This document shows positions 31,297-43,045 of a stretch of DNA of 64,000 bases, piece by piece. The notes under the pieces are model-generated. The model was given only the letters and a program-made list of their open reading frames with translations, did no database searches and was not told the origin of the DNA. The translations under genes and the position numbers were made by a program. Origin of the DNA: Paroedura picta (taxonomy: Eukaryota > Chordata > Lepidosauria > Squamata > Gekkonidae); NCBI RefSeq assembly GCF_049243985.1, contig NC_135373.1:100373213-100437212 (forward strand), in the 5' to 3' direction. Position 1 is the stretch's first letter. The number at the start of each line of letters is the position of its first letter.

Positions 31297-31680
31297 GTTG
31301 CCAACTCAAGGTTAGAAAATCCCAGAGATTTGGAGATCAAGAATGAGTTTGGGGAAGGGGAGGGACCTCAGCCATGTTTCTGCCTATTGAGGGGAGCAGT
31401 TCACCTCCTGAGCAGAATAGAACTGCTGTACTCCTGAAATGGGCTATGGGCAGTGGTAGGACCCTACAGGGTTCCAGACTGCTGCTGAGCAGGGCTTCCC
31501 CTGTTAATGAGCAGCTGCTTGTGCCCTCAGCTGAGGGGGAACACTGGACCTCAGTGGTGTATAAACACTTTCCAGTGCAGAGATTTTTCTCCATGGGAAC
31601 AGATCTCTGTATTCTGGAGGTCAGTTGGAATTCCAGGAGATCTCCAGGCCCCAATGGATTGTTGACAACCCCAGGTGAGA
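31297..31680 (-). repeat. GTTGCCAGCCTCCAGGTGG family, minus strand
   Basis: It begins TTGCCAACTCAAGG and ends GGCCCCAATGGATTGTTGACAACCCC, matching the family in reverse (ATTCCAGGAGATCTCCAGGCC). The middle is diverged or carries other sequence. Other copies lie at 34085-34250, 36962-37148, 38483-38690, 52680-52885, 56848-57020 and 58440-58630. Ends resemble inverted repeats (TAGGGTTGCCA and TGGCAACCCTA). Confidence 0.6.
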
Positions 31681-31739
31681 CCGGCACAAGCAAATAGCCT
31701 GCCTGTTGGGCTCAGTTCCTCCTGGGTCCTTTAGAAATT

Positions 31740-32470
31740 TAGACGAAAAACAGCAACAGTCGTTGCCTGAAAGCAGTGAGTGTTGTTGGATTGTGGTTTT
31801 TTAAAATCAAAATCTGCTCTACAGTGACCCTAGTATTGCATTATTTCAGTGTGGTCCTGTGTTAATTGATATTTGGTATCATTTTAAATTACTGTGTCAT
31901 TTTAAATTGTGTGCTTGTTTAATGAGTTAATTGTTGACCGTTTATTATCTGTTAACCCCCGGGCAGCATCAGTGGGAAAATGAGGCAGAATCAATCAACG
32001 AGTGCATATATAATTGAATCAAAATGCTGCAAAACTGGAGTATTTGTGCCATGAAGCAGAGTGCTGAATAACAAAGTGACCCACAACAGTATACCAGTGA
32101 AAATGATTTGTTTATCCTTCCTTCCATATAACTGTGTATGTGCTTGTATCTGCTACATGTGGAAACAGCTAGAGCCTGAAGACACTGTCCACTGGAACAC
32201 TTCCTCAGTGTAATGAAAATCCAGGTTTGGCGTGCCTTACACAGATAACTCCTCGCCCATTCCTACAACAACTAGCAGGAGCAAAATGCACAGCTAATAT
32301 GTATAATTTGTATAATTCATGCAAATTGCAAGATCCGGCTTTTCTTGAAACACAAAGGTTGTTACCATAAAACAAGAGGTTTGATTTATGTGTGTGAAAC
32401 ATTTAGAATAAGAACAAGACATGAACAGAAAGAAAAGGAAATATTGCTCATTTCAATAGGAATTAAGAAC
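31740..32470. other. AT-rich intergenic DNA, nothing identified
   Basis: No gene or repeat recognised. Confidence 0.4.
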
Positions 32471-32477
32471 CCCATGG

Positions 32478-32524
32478 ATGTGTGTGTGAGTGTGTGTGTG
32501 TGTGTGTGTGTATGTGAGAGAGAG
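32478..32524. repeat. (GT)n microsatellite with GA end
   Basis: GTGTGTGAGTGTGTGTGTGT and onward, ending in GAGAGAGAGA. Confidence 0.9.
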
Positions 32525-33248
32525 ACCCCCTGTCTGGAATAATTTGTTACATGACTACATTGGCTCTGTTTCTGCCCCTGAAAACTGCCTCTTCACATTC
32601 ACACACATACACATGCGGGGAACTGAGAGATGCCTTTCCCAGGTGTCCCAGTTACCATGGAAGCGTTCCGCTATGGCTGAAGCTCTTGTGGAATTGGGCC
32701 TATGGGCAAGAGCAGACTGTTTCTTTTCATAGGGCCCTTGTATCCTAGCCCCTCTCTATCACCAGATTCCCATTTTGTCACGGAGCAATTAAAGGTGTCA
32801 GGTTCCGGGCAGGCAAGAGGGAGTGGGGAGAGGGGTAGATCACGGAGAAGGAAGGCCTAGTTGGAATAGAACAGTAAACTTTTTTGAGTAGGGATTCTGA
32901 AGCGGAGGCCAGGGAAACCTTATCCAGAGGCAAGGAAAGAATCCCGCCACACAATTCTGAGGGAATGGCTGCACTCAAGCGGTTAGTTTCATATAATGTG
33001 AAACATACACTGATTATATCTGTTCGAAGTTACGCATTTTGTACCATAATTGTGTGATGGCTTTCACAGCACAAGTTGCAGGTCAATAAACTTTCACTGC
33101 ACCTGCTTGACTTTACTAATTTTAATGTGGGTTGTTTGGTTTTTTGCCCTATCTTCTCCTATATTCAGAGCGATTTGCCTCATAAAACCATTAAAACATC
33201 ATCACAAAGCAGTCACAAAAGTGTCCTCTATATCTTCTCTTGTGGCAG

Positions 33249-33515
33249 GAGCCTCTTGTGGCGCAGAGTGGTAAGGCAGCTGTCTGAAAGCTTTGCCCAT
33301 GAGGCTGGGAGTTCAATCCCAGCAGCCGGCTCAAGGTTGACTCAGCCTTCCATCCTTCCGAGGTCGGTAAAATGAGTACCCAGCTTGCTGGGGGATAATG
33401 ACTGGGGAAGGCACTGGCAAACTACCTCGTATTGAGTCTGCCATGAAAACGCTGGAGGGCGTCACCCCAAGGGTCAGACATGACTCGGTGCTTGCACAGG
33501 GGATACCTTTACCTT
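33249..33515 (+). repeat. Sauria SINE, full length
   Basis: It runs from GAGCCTCTTGTGGCGCAGAG, through GGGAGTTCAATCCC and TCGGTAAAATGAGTACC, to GGGGATACCTTTACC. The likely target duplication is TATATCTTCT (33229-33238 and 33516-33525), with about ten extra bases on the left. Confidence 0.93.
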
Positions 33516-33969
33516 TATATCTTCTTAAATAGTGTTACTGAAGCAAGTGACTGAATTTGTGGGGCTTCTGGCACTGAACTACATGAAATAGTGTAGTCAA
33601 GACAACATTTGGGGGCTGCCAGTCTCCTAGGGCCTAGGGATCTCCTGAATTGGAGCCCCCCCCCCATTTTCAGTCTCAGAAATCAGGAGAACTTACCAGG
33701 CGCTGGGAGGGAAGAAGCATCAAGTAAACATGATGTGCTGATGTCACCTGGAAGCAACTCAGGCTCATTGGTGATATTGGGAGCAGCGCTCTGGTTTTAG
33801 ACAAAGCTCAATGGTAAGGAGCTAATTCTACCAGCATATATCATTAATTTTTGGAGGTTCTTCCCACAACCATGTCATTAGTACACTCAAGTTTGAGTTA
33901 TCTGTAACCATAGTTGGGTGTCATGATAAACTGTGGCTTGATCAAACCCCAGTTAGTGAATTGTATAAT

Positions 33970-34025
33970 TATTGGAGTTGTTGTTGATAGGTGCAAAGTC
34001 GTGTCCGACCCATCGCGACCCCATA
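33970..34025 (-). repeat. Bov-B LINE 3' end
   Basis: GTTGTTGTTGATAGGTGCAA, AGTCGTGTCCGACCCATCGC and GACCCCATAGACAA are the inverted Bov-B terminus. Confidence 0.8.
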
Positions 34026-34084
34026 GACAATAATTATTGGAGTAGCACTGTCTATTCTGGCCACCTGGACAGCAGTATGGGAGG

Positions 34085-34250
34085 TACAGATGAGAGTTTC
34101 CAGACTACAGAGATCACTTGCCCGGGAGAAAATGACAGTGGATTCTCTGGCATCCCTGCTGAGCTGCCTCCCCTTGCCAAACACTTCCCTAGGGTCCACC
34201 CCCCAGCCCAGATCTCTAGGAAATCCCCATGCCAGAGCTGGCAACCCTAA
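34085..34250 (+). repeat. GTTGCCAGCCTCCAGGTGG family copy
   Basis: TTTCCAGACTACAGAGATCA, CCGGGAGAAAATGACAGTGG and the end GAGCTGGCAACCCTAA belong to the family. Confidence 0.6.
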
Positions 34251-35054
34251 TGAGGAGGCCACCCTCCTTACTGGGTGGCAAGAATCTGTCAAACTGGGGT
34301 CTGTCTGCACAGATCAGGATGTGTTACTTATGCCTTGTAGACGAAGCAGAGTTTGTTGCCCAAACCTCAGTTGAAACAAATAATGGTTTAACACAACATC
34401 TAAATTCAGCCTCTTTGTTTTCTGAGTCCCCACCGGAACTGAAAAGACTTTGCATTGTCTTTGCTTTAAGATCTCTTTGTAAATACAGAACTCTTTTGGA
34501 GAATGGGCAGCTGAAGTGAGTCAGTTGGGGGGGGGAGCTGAATGCCGCCTTCACTCTGCTTAAGTCCCAGGGCCACAAAGTTAAGAAGCAACTGTCCAAG
34601 AGGAAGGAAGGAGAGAGGAGATATGCCCAGAAGGAGAAAACTCACATTCCCAGACGTCTCCGTACATTTTTCCAGATGAGTGATGTGAGGTATAATGGCC
34701 AACAACAGAAAGGAAATACCCTTCTCCCAAGGGCAGGCAGGCTGGCTGGCTGGCTGGCTTGTCCCTATTAAGCAGCTTGCATGAACTTCTGTGTTGTGCC
34801 ATTTCCTCATGCAGGTGGATGTTGATTCATTATTTAAGGAGATTAGAATCCCACCTGTGTGCACAACGGCCAGCAGGGGCTGCCATGACTCAGCATTAAC
34901 GAATGACTGTTCTTGCCTCTAGCTTCCCTTCCTGCTGGAAGGGAAGGAAGCCAGAATGCCGGTGCTTACTTGGTAAAAAGTTGGGAATAGTCTCCCTTGC
35001 TTCTAGGGTTGCTAGCCTCCATGTAGCTGCTGGATAGGTCCCACTATTACAACT

Positions 35055-35377
35055 AGGGCTCCCAGGTCTGTCAATGCTGCCAGCAGGGAAAGAGGGGGAA
35101 TGTTCTGGGAACTTAACCCAAAGCCAGAAGGACTCTGGAAATTAACCAAGATGTTGACATCATCTGGAAGTGATGTTGTCACACCACGGGGGGGGGGGGT
35201 GATTTCTGGCTTTTGAGCAAAACTCTATGGTAGAATTTGCTTCTAACCATAGAGTTTTGCCTCCCGATGGATCCAATGTGCCGACATCACTTCTGGGCCA
35301 GGTTAATTTTGGGAGTCCTTCTGGCTTGGGTTATGTCTGGGGGGACCCCCGGCAAGACCAGGGAACCTGGCAACCCT
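35055..35377. repeat. Long fold-back element, 323 bp
   Basis: The outer ends AGGGCTCCCAGGT and ACCTGGCAACCCT are inverted. Inside, AACCCAAAGCCAGAAGGAC (left) answers GTCCTTCTGGCTTGGGTT (right). The core GCAAAACTCTATGGT and ACCATAGAGTTTTGC is a perfect inverted repeat around about 35237. One arm of the same family appears at 33606-33800. Confidence 0.75.
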
Positions 35378-36339
35378 CATTATACTTCATCCTTCGGTCT
35401 GCATCCCCAAAACTCCATGTATTTTCCTGCCCAGAGCGGACCACCCTACATACTTCAAAAGACTGTCTTTGTTATGGAAGTGCCTTTCTCTGTAATTCCA
35501 AGCTTCATTTTTCAGAAAACAAAGGATGAGCCCAGGATGGCTCTTCATGCCCCTGATTTACTTCTGATATGGTCCTTACTACTGAAAAGATCGCCTCTAG
35601 GCACCTTTGCCTAGACAATTGTGCTTGTGCTGATGATACTGAATGAAACAGGGATTAAAGTTTGAGTCCAGTGGCACCTTTCAGACCAACACAGTTTTAC
35701 TCAAGTGATAAGCTTTCATGCACACAAAATTTATCTTGAATAAAACTTTGTTGGCCTGAAAAGTAACACTGGACTTAAACTTTGTTCTTCTGTTTCAGAC
35801 CAGTGTGGCTACCCACCTGAAACAGAGATTAGTTACGGCAACTGGCAGCAGCCAAAGTACAAACTATAATGTGTGGACAAGGCTTTCTGTCAAGGGTCTC
35901 CAATCTTGGCGAGACTGTAGGTATTTTTGGAATGCTGGCACTGAAGAGGAAGCAGGACCACAAAATGGCTGCCATAGGGCCATTGGGAGGCAGCAGTTTC
36001 AGAAAGGGTGCTCCCTGCAGGCACCAAAGTAGTCTGACTCTTCCCTTCCTTCAAGAAGATGAAGGAAAGCCAGGGCTGGCTAGTCACTCTGGGGGAGAGC
36101 TGCTTTAGGGAAGAAGAAGGCAACAACAGCAACAACAGGTGCCAAGAAACACACTGGTAGACGCCCCGGTACCCAGAGGCACCACACCGAGAAATAACTG
36201 TTCACAGTTATATGTGGGCTTGGAGTCGTTTAAATATTGGGGATGAATTTGTTTTCTAATTGACAGCCCAAGGTTATATATATTTTCCTCCCTGAAGCAC
36301 TTTCATTACAAGTGTATTGACTTATTGCCATTGCTATGG

Positions 36340-36420
36340 CACCAATTAATGGTGCCTGAGAAAACTTTCCTATAGAATCGCCGAGGGTCGGACATGACTG
36401 AATGGATGGCATCATCATCA
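36340..36420 (+). repeat. Bov-B-like LINE/SINE 3' end
   Basis: GAGGGTCGGACATGACTGAA with the tail ATGGCATCATCATCA resembles the Bov-B terminus. Confidence 0.55.
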
Positions 36421-36961
36421 ACCTGAGAAAAACCCCATTGCTCTAAGCATTTCCATGCTACGATTTACTGTAATGTAGCATGCACAGGGCAATTTAATTC
36501 TTTTTTTCCCCTCTGATGCACAACCCTGTGAACGCACAGCAATGAGGTTGCTGGTTAGGATACATCAGCGTTCCAAAGGCGAGAGGAAGTGGTGGGGCTG
36601 TTAGAAAGCAAGACCACCTTATCAAGCTGGTCAGAGTGATGAAATTGATGAAGTGAAGTAGTTTTGCATGTCGCAAGACACACAATGTTTTCAGCATCTT
36701 CCATGGGCACACAAAGTTGCCCTCTTTCAAGGCTTTTGTGCCATCTGCTAGCTGAAAATTGGCCTTGATAGTTGGTGGCCACCAGCTAGTTCCTTTATCT
36801 GTGTGAGACGGGATGGGAAGAATCAGAGAGAGAGCTGGCATGTAGTTGGCAAAGTGGCCAGAAGCAGTCATTTTGCAGCGGGCAAAAAGCAGGAGAGCAT
36901 GCGGATTGCTTGTGGGGCATTGATATCATTTTTTAAGGTTTCTGCTCCCTTGTGCTCAGTT

Positions 36962-37148
36962 TAGAGTTGCCAATCTCTGGGCAGTGGCTAGAAATCTTCC
37001 ACTATTTCAACTGATCTCCATGTGACAAAAATAATGTCAACTGGAGAAAATGGAAGGTGGATTCTATGCCTCCCTGAAGTCCCTCCCCTCCCCAACTCCT
37101 GCCTTCTCCAGGCTCCACCCCCAAAATCTCCAGGTAATTCCCAATCCA
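36962..37148 (+). repeat. GTTGCCAGCCTCCAGGTGG family copy
   Basis: GAGTTGCCAATCTCTGGGC, then ACTGATCTCCATGTGAC, and TCCAGGCTCCACCCCCAAAA with ATCTCCAGGTAATTCCCAA follow the family order. Confidence 0.65.
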
Positions 37149-38482
37149 AAACCAGTTTAGCGCGTACACTTGTTACAAAATATCCATCTGGGATGTTCTC
37201 TCCTCACAAAGGAGCCAACCGTACTGAGGGCCATCTCTACCTTAAAAGCGTTTTGAAAAGTAGGGGACTCAAAACAGCCGGAAAAGGGGTGCCGAGTGGT
37301 TTGTCTTTCTGTTTCCTGGCACTTTCTGTAAACCACCCACAGTCTCAGACTCACACTTCCCTGTGAAAATTCAGCTCCACCGCAGAATGCCTTCACCGAC
37401 TGATTTCATCTCTTCTGGACCTCGTTTTGTTTGCTAGCTGCCTGTGAAAGGAATGCAGCTCACGTGAGGGTTTGGGGTGGATAGTAGTTGAAGAAATCTG
37501 AAAAGTACCCTGGCTTGAGGTGCTCTCAACAAAAGGTGTGGATGGCTGAATGTGGTGATTGGTGGGGATGTTCTTTTGGCCCAGATTCCTTTCCAGTTGT
37601 CTGGCAGCCATGCCTGTGCTCTCCCTCTCCGTCTCCCTCTCCCTCTCTCACACAGAGAACAACATGGAACTTGCTTTGGTGGTGACATCATGGCTACAGT
37701 CCGAACACTTCTCCTGCCTGCAGCTGTTCCTCTTTTGCACACGGACCAGGCAAGCCAGGACCCAACCCCACCTGACTAAAAATATACTTGCATCCCCCTT
37801 CATTCTTCCCCCCAGGGAAAGAACAGCCTGGCTTTGGGCCTACAGTGCTAAAATTACACACGCACACACTCGCACTGGCTATAAGGCTGTACACTGAGCT
37901 CAGTCCCACATTTATAAAAGAAAACAGGTCCTGGAGTTTGGCCAGGTTTTTGGAAGCTGATGACACCCCATCCTCTGCTCTGGTGAAAAGAATGCTGGAT
38001 CATCAAGTTTCAAGTTTCAGCTGAGCAATAGCAAAAAGGGCCTCTGGAGTTCTGTTAAGGAAACGGGAACTTGAACCTGATTCAGAGGGACAAATCTCCC
38101 CTCCTTTAGAAATGACATTTGTGTTTTTTGCTTTCCAGGTCCAGTTATGAGCTGAGCTTGAGGTTTGCAAGCGGCAGTTCAGAAGGAACCCTCTCAGCAC
38201 CCAAAGTGACTGGACTCACTTGGGGGAGACATCCATAGTTCCTAGGAGATAAAGAATTATTGGGGATCCAGTTCAGCATTTTAGGTGCAAAAGGTTTTGC
38301 TTGCGATGAGCATCAACCTAGTTTTCTTGTTAGGCTTGTCGGGCTCTCTCCTGACTCTCCCAGGATTCAAGAGGGAGAAATGTTCTCATGGAGCTCCAGT
38401 TTGCCAACCCACCTGGGAAACAGGCACTTCCTTTACTTATTGAGACTCTCCCACCCCCCTTGGTTATCAGGACTGTTAATAC

Positions 38483-38690
38483 AGCTGCCAGCTCCAGGTT
38501 GAGAAAGATGGGGGGGGGGGGTGGAGCCTGAGCAGGGCAGGGATTGGGGAGGGGACGGACTTGAGTGGGTTATAATGCCACAGAGTTCCCCTTCCAAAGT
38601 GACCATTTTTTCCAGGTGATTTCTGTCATCTGGGGATCAGTTGTGATTCCAGGAGATATCCAGGCACCACTTGGAGGTTGGCACCCTAAT
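38483..38690 (-). repeat. GTTGCCAGCCTCCAGGTGG family copy, minus strand
   Basis: CTGCCAGCTCCAGGTTGAG to GGAGGTTGGCACCCTAAT, with GGGTTATAATGCCACAGAG in the middle, is the family in reverse. A G-run of ten sits at about 38511. Confidence 0.65.
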
Positions 38691-40100
38691 TGTTAACTGG
38701 GGTTAGTGCCTGGCTGAACCTTGCAGTCACCAGAAAAGAAAACAATGGGTTAAGGAGCCTTTGAGTAGACGCTGAAGGAAGGAGGTGCTCGTTCCCATTC
38801 CCATTTTTCAGTTCGACACCTAAAGCAGCAAAGGACAGGGGATGACAGAGGTGGGAGAAAGAGGCCACCATGTTGTACAAAGCTCAGCATTAATATCCAG
38901 GCACTTCGATCCCGTTTCTTCCATGCAACAATGGATGAACTCTCTGCACACCTATCAAATAGACAGTTTTTACACAGAATTTGAGGTTTTGGTAGATGGA
39001 TCCAAGTTTTAAAAGTTTGAGAAACAACCTGGCTCAGTGTCCTACCCAAGAAAAAAACAAAGCAATCTATCTACCTGGAGAGCTGACTTCTACTATGGCC
39101 TTCTACAGAGATTCTCACCTGAGTAATTATCTGGATGGATTGAAGAAGACGCATTTGGCCAAACCGCAAGAGGAAATCAGGGAGACAACGGTATGGCCTA
39201 AGGTGAAGAGGTGTCTGTGTGAGCCCATCTCTTGCCCTGATGTTCAGGTGTTCAGGCAGGAAGGCCTGACTCACCCAGTGGAGAAAGTGCTTCTTTCCTC
39301 TGACAGCGCAGCCTGGAGCCTCAGGCATCTAGAAGGGGGCATTCTCTGTGAATTCTTGCTAGGAAACAAGAACGTCATGTTAATCACGACATGATTTTGG
39401 GTGGAACGGCCATTGCAGTTCCCCCCTTCCAAACATAAATGACATAGCCTGCCAGGGTCAGCAATTCATCCACAGCCTCCTGCCATTCCAAGTAAAGTAT
39501 TGCAGTAGTTAATATACCGAGCAAGGTATATTTTTTTTTGGGGGGGGGGTGTTTTAGTAGAAAATCGAGCAGAAAGAAAGAGCCTAACTTGTTTTCAGAG
39601 TGCTGCAATTCCTGTTGAAGTCTTCTCCTTTCATAGCCATTCATGGGCCCACTGTTGATTCTGGGAAATGAGGCCAATGTGGGTCAGACATTGAGCTCAT
39701 CAGGAGCAACCAGCTGGGGTGGTGAAAAGTAGGGCCTGCACAACCGATACGTTCTTGCCCATGCTTCCAAGCAATAAAATGAGTATACAAATGACCTGGC
39801 CAAGATCAGGGTGATGTATGAGCCCAGGGGCTTCTCAACTGGAATCTAAAGGCTCATTCCCAGATGCCCTGCTACTCATCTCCTCACAGGGAATGACTCA
39901 CAGTAGAACCTGTGAGTTGTGTTAACTGAGAAATGTTGCGTCTGAAGTGATGTCAGGAGGTATGAAAGTTCTGTCTCTGGTGTCTGATGCGTGACGACTA
40001 ACTCACACTTGCCACTCACTGCTTGAGCTTCAAGTAATTCAGCAAGGAGCACTGCATCATAACTCTCCATCCACCCAAAATATTTTTCGGTGGTACAGTC
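38691..40100. other. Intergenic DNA, nothing identified
   Basis: No gene or repeat recognised apart from a T9G10 run near 39530-39550. Confidence 0.4.
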
Positions 40101-40108
40101 TTATCAGG

Positions 40109-40440
40109 TCACAGAATCAAAGAGTTGGAAGGGGCCTTACAGGCCATCTAGTTCAAGCCCCTGCTCAATGCAGGATCAGCCTAAAATATCTAGAATAAAT
40201 ATCTGTCCAGCAGCTGCTTAAAGGCTGCCAGTGAGGGGGAGCTCACCACCTCCTGAGGCAACCTGTTCCATGACTGATCTACTCTGACTGCAAATTTTCC
40301 TGATATCTAGCCGGTACCATTCCACACATAGTTTAAACCCATTACTGGGGGCCCTTATCCTCTGCTGCCAACAGGAACCTTTCCCTGCCCTCCTCTGACA
40401 ATCTTTCAAATACTTAAAGGCTGAACATTCCCAAGCCCCT
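40109..40440 (-). repeat. CR1 LINE 3' end with the ORF2 C-terminus, decayed
   Basis: On the minus strand, NGFKLCVEWYRLDIRK is the CR1 ORF2 C-terminal motif, followed by the 3' UTR (CTAGATGGCCTGTAAGGCC) and a terminal TTGATTCTGTGA. It contains several disabling changes and is older than the copy at 55909. Confidence 0.85.
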
Positions 40441-40499
40441 CTGCCTGTCCTCATAGGGCTTGGTCCCCTGGCCTTGGATTGTAATATAGGATTTATTGG

Positions 40500-40710
40500 G
40501 GTTTTCTTATCCTGTTCTTCCACCAAGGAGCTCAAGGAGGCATACATAGTTCTCTTCCTCATTTTATTCCCCCAAAAGACCTTGGGGTGAAAGACAGCAA
40601 TTGACCCAAGGCCACCCAAGGCCATTCATACCAGTGTAGGAGATTTGAACTCTGCACTTCTCTCATGCTAGTCCAGCACTCTGCCCTCTGTGCCATACTA
40701 GTTTGGATCA
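40500..40710 (-). repeat. Old tRNA-derived SINE (MIR/CORE-like), minus strand
   Basis: GACCCAAGGCCACCCAAGGCC, GGAGATTTGAACTCTGCAC and AGTCCAGCACTCTGCCCTC are the inverted body, B box and head of an ancient SINE. Confidence 0.55.
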
Positions 40711-40915
40711 TCTATTCTATCCAAACAAGAAGGATTCTTGAAATGAGGGGTCTCTAAGGCTGCTTTTCAATAAAAGAAAAATGTCTTCTCAATAAACTTT
40801 GGCCCATCCTATAGCTTCCTTATACAAGTTGCCAAATCACTTTTAAAGTTAGTTGAACAGATAATGCATGTGTTTCTCCTCCACTTGGCAGTATTGAGTT
40901 AGTCTAGTCTAGAGG

Positions 40916-40980
40916 CAGGGATTCCCAACCAGGTGCCAGGAAATCCCGGCGTTCTTCCATGATCAAAAGGTTGAAAGAGG
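40916..40980. mobile_element. Short hAT relic (CAGGGATTCCCAACC family), 65 bp
   Basis: It starts CAGGGATTCCCAACCAGG and ends AAAAGGTTGAAAGAGG. Target duplications TCTAGAGG (40908-40915) and TCCAGAGG (40981-40988) differ at one base. It is a shortened relative of 12516-12936. Confidence 0.7.
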
Positions 40981-41187
40981 TCCAGAGGGCCACAACTTCT
41001 GGGATCAAATGTAGCTCTTAAGAAAATCAACAAGTATATCAGAGGATAGGTGGGAGGGTGGAATAATCAGTATGTGAAAGGAACTGTAGGCAAAGATTTT
41101 GATGGGACTAAAGAGTGTCTTAGAGATGATAAACCATTTTATGCTAGTGCCCTAAAGCATGTATATATTATCTTATTGTACGCACTA

Positions 41188-41460
41188 AAGATAAAGGTAA
41201 AGGTATCCCCTGTGCAAGCACCGAGTCATGTCTGACCCTTGGGGTGATGCCCTCTCGCGTTTTCATGACAGACTCAATACCAGTTTGCCAGTGCCTTCCC
41301 CAGTCATTACCGTTTACCCCCCAGCAAGCTGGGTACTCATTTTACTGACCTCGGAAGGATGGAAGGCTGAGTCAACCTTGAGCTGGCTGAACTCCCAGCC
41401 TCATGGGCAGAGCTTCAGACTGCATGTCTGCTGCATTACCACTCTGCGCCACAAGAGGCT
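41188..41460 (-). repeat. Sauria SINE, full length, minus strand
   Basis: Inverted ACCTTTACC tail at the left, TGCGCCACAAGAGGCT head at the right. A 16-bp target duplication, CTTATTGTACGCACTA (41172-41187) and CTTATTGTATGCACTA (41461-41476), differs at one base. Confidence 0.95.
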
Positions 41461-41556
41461 CTTATTGTATGCACTACTTCCTCTTAAAGGACTTGCAACA
41501 ACCAGTGTTTCGGCTGCAGAAACTTTATGGATTAAAAATCAATATGTCAATTATCA

Positions 41557-42426
41557 GGGGCTTTCCGCACCGGGATCCATGTAGCAAATTATTTGCTGAA
41601 CGGAAAATCGCCATTTAAAATAGTGGAATTCGTCATTATGCATACCTGCCTTTGTAGTGGAATCCAGTTGCATTTCTATCGTTTCCCATAGACTTCCGGT
41701 CTCAGCAAAAATCGCTAGCCAGGAACCGCTCTTGCCAAGCTCGTCCCGCCCCTGGCCATCAAGCAGCCAATGGGTGGCCGTTAGCATGCTCCCAAACAGC
41801 CCCTTTCCCTTTAAGAAAGGTTTTTTAAAAAAAAAACACACACCCGTTGCAACGAATATGCGTTGATTCGTTGCAACGGAGAGACCCATCCAGCTAGCAG
41901 GTGGTTTTTGAGCTGCTGTTTCACCGTTGCCACGCTCCCCCTGAGTGAAAAAAAAAATCCCCCCCCCACAGGCACGATTTTCTGCCGAAAACAGTGTGAA
42001 AAATAAAGGGAAAATAAATCAGCAAACGGGCTTCTGTGTTGCTTGTGCTTAGTGACTGTAAACAGAGGGACTGCAGACGGGGAAGCCTCACTGGCTAAAC
42101 GGAGGCTCGCCGGTGCATTGATCTCCACTCGCTCGGAGAAAAAAAAATGGCGATCGCTTCGCCCGAAGATCAGACTTTGTAGAAACCACAACAATGGTAA
42201 TGCACAGAACTTTCCCGCTAGTGTTGCAGATTGGTTGCAGGAGTGTAGCGCTTTCCGGAGGGTGATTCCACTTTTTGGGATTTCCCTGAAAGCGCTACAA
42301 CGAAGCGCTTTTTGCGATCCGTTTCAGGAGTGTTGCAGACTGTCAACGACGTTGTGCATAACGGCAAAACTGTAGCGTTTTCAATTAGTAATCATTGTGC
42401 AATTTTGAAGGAGTGCAGAAAGCCCC
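41557..42426. mobile_element. Non-autonomous DNA transposon, 870 bp, CpG-rich
   Basis: Terminal inverted repeats GGGGCTTTCCGCAC and GTGCAGAAAGCCCC differ at one base. TCA on both sides is the apparent 3-bp target duplication, which would fit the PIF/Harbinger group. The interior is rich in CpG (GGCGATCGCTTCGCCC, AGCGCTACAACGAAGCGC), unlike its surroundings, which suggests a young insertion. No transposase frame was seen. The superfamily is inferred. Confidence 0.65.
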
Positions 42427-42784
42427 TCAGTATTATTAAGTTTATATATATTTATATATCTTATATCATTTAGGCAAATGGGTGTTCTTTTGCTGACCCC
42501 TGGTTGACCTCTTGCTCTGAATTGTATGGAATCCAGCTTTTTAATTGTGGATACTTTCTGTCCCCTGTTCTAGGGGATCTTTTGCCAAGGGTGGGGAATG
42601 AAGTACTCAATGGGAATGGCAAGTTTTGCAACATGGGTCAAAGTTGTGTTCTGGGACAGAAGCCCTGCAAACTCCCCCCCCCCCCAAAAAAAGTGGCCAC
42701 CCGAGAGTGTGCTCTTGAACGCTGCAGCTGTCCACATGCTTGGTCTTGTGGGGCCCACATGTGTATGCGCTGTACTTTCTGGCT

Positions 42785-43045
42785 CCTGTTATGTATGTGG
42801 ACAATATAGTTCTAATCACCACTAAGTGAATGAAGGGTCCAATCCAACCAATAAGAGACTCACAAACCTATGGACCAATGAGAGGGCTCCGTTAAGGACC
42901 AATCAGATTCCTTGGCAGGCCAGTGCGTGTATACAAGTTCAGTGGGTTCCATTGCTTACTGTCTGGTGTTTCTGGTTGGAACTGAAGTTAATAAAGAGCT
43001 GATTGTTTCCAAGATCTGTGTCTGTGACTACCGAACCCGCAGACT
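42785..43045 (+). mobile_element. LTR-like fossil, probably a solo LTR
   Basis: Three CCAAT-type boxes (42851-42907), a TATA-like GTATACAAG, an AATAAA at about 42990 and a GT-rich end follow one another as in a retroviral LTR. No internal retroviral genes lie beside it. The limits and the family (gammaretrovirus-like layout) are uncertain, and no target duplication was resolved. Confidence 0.4.
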
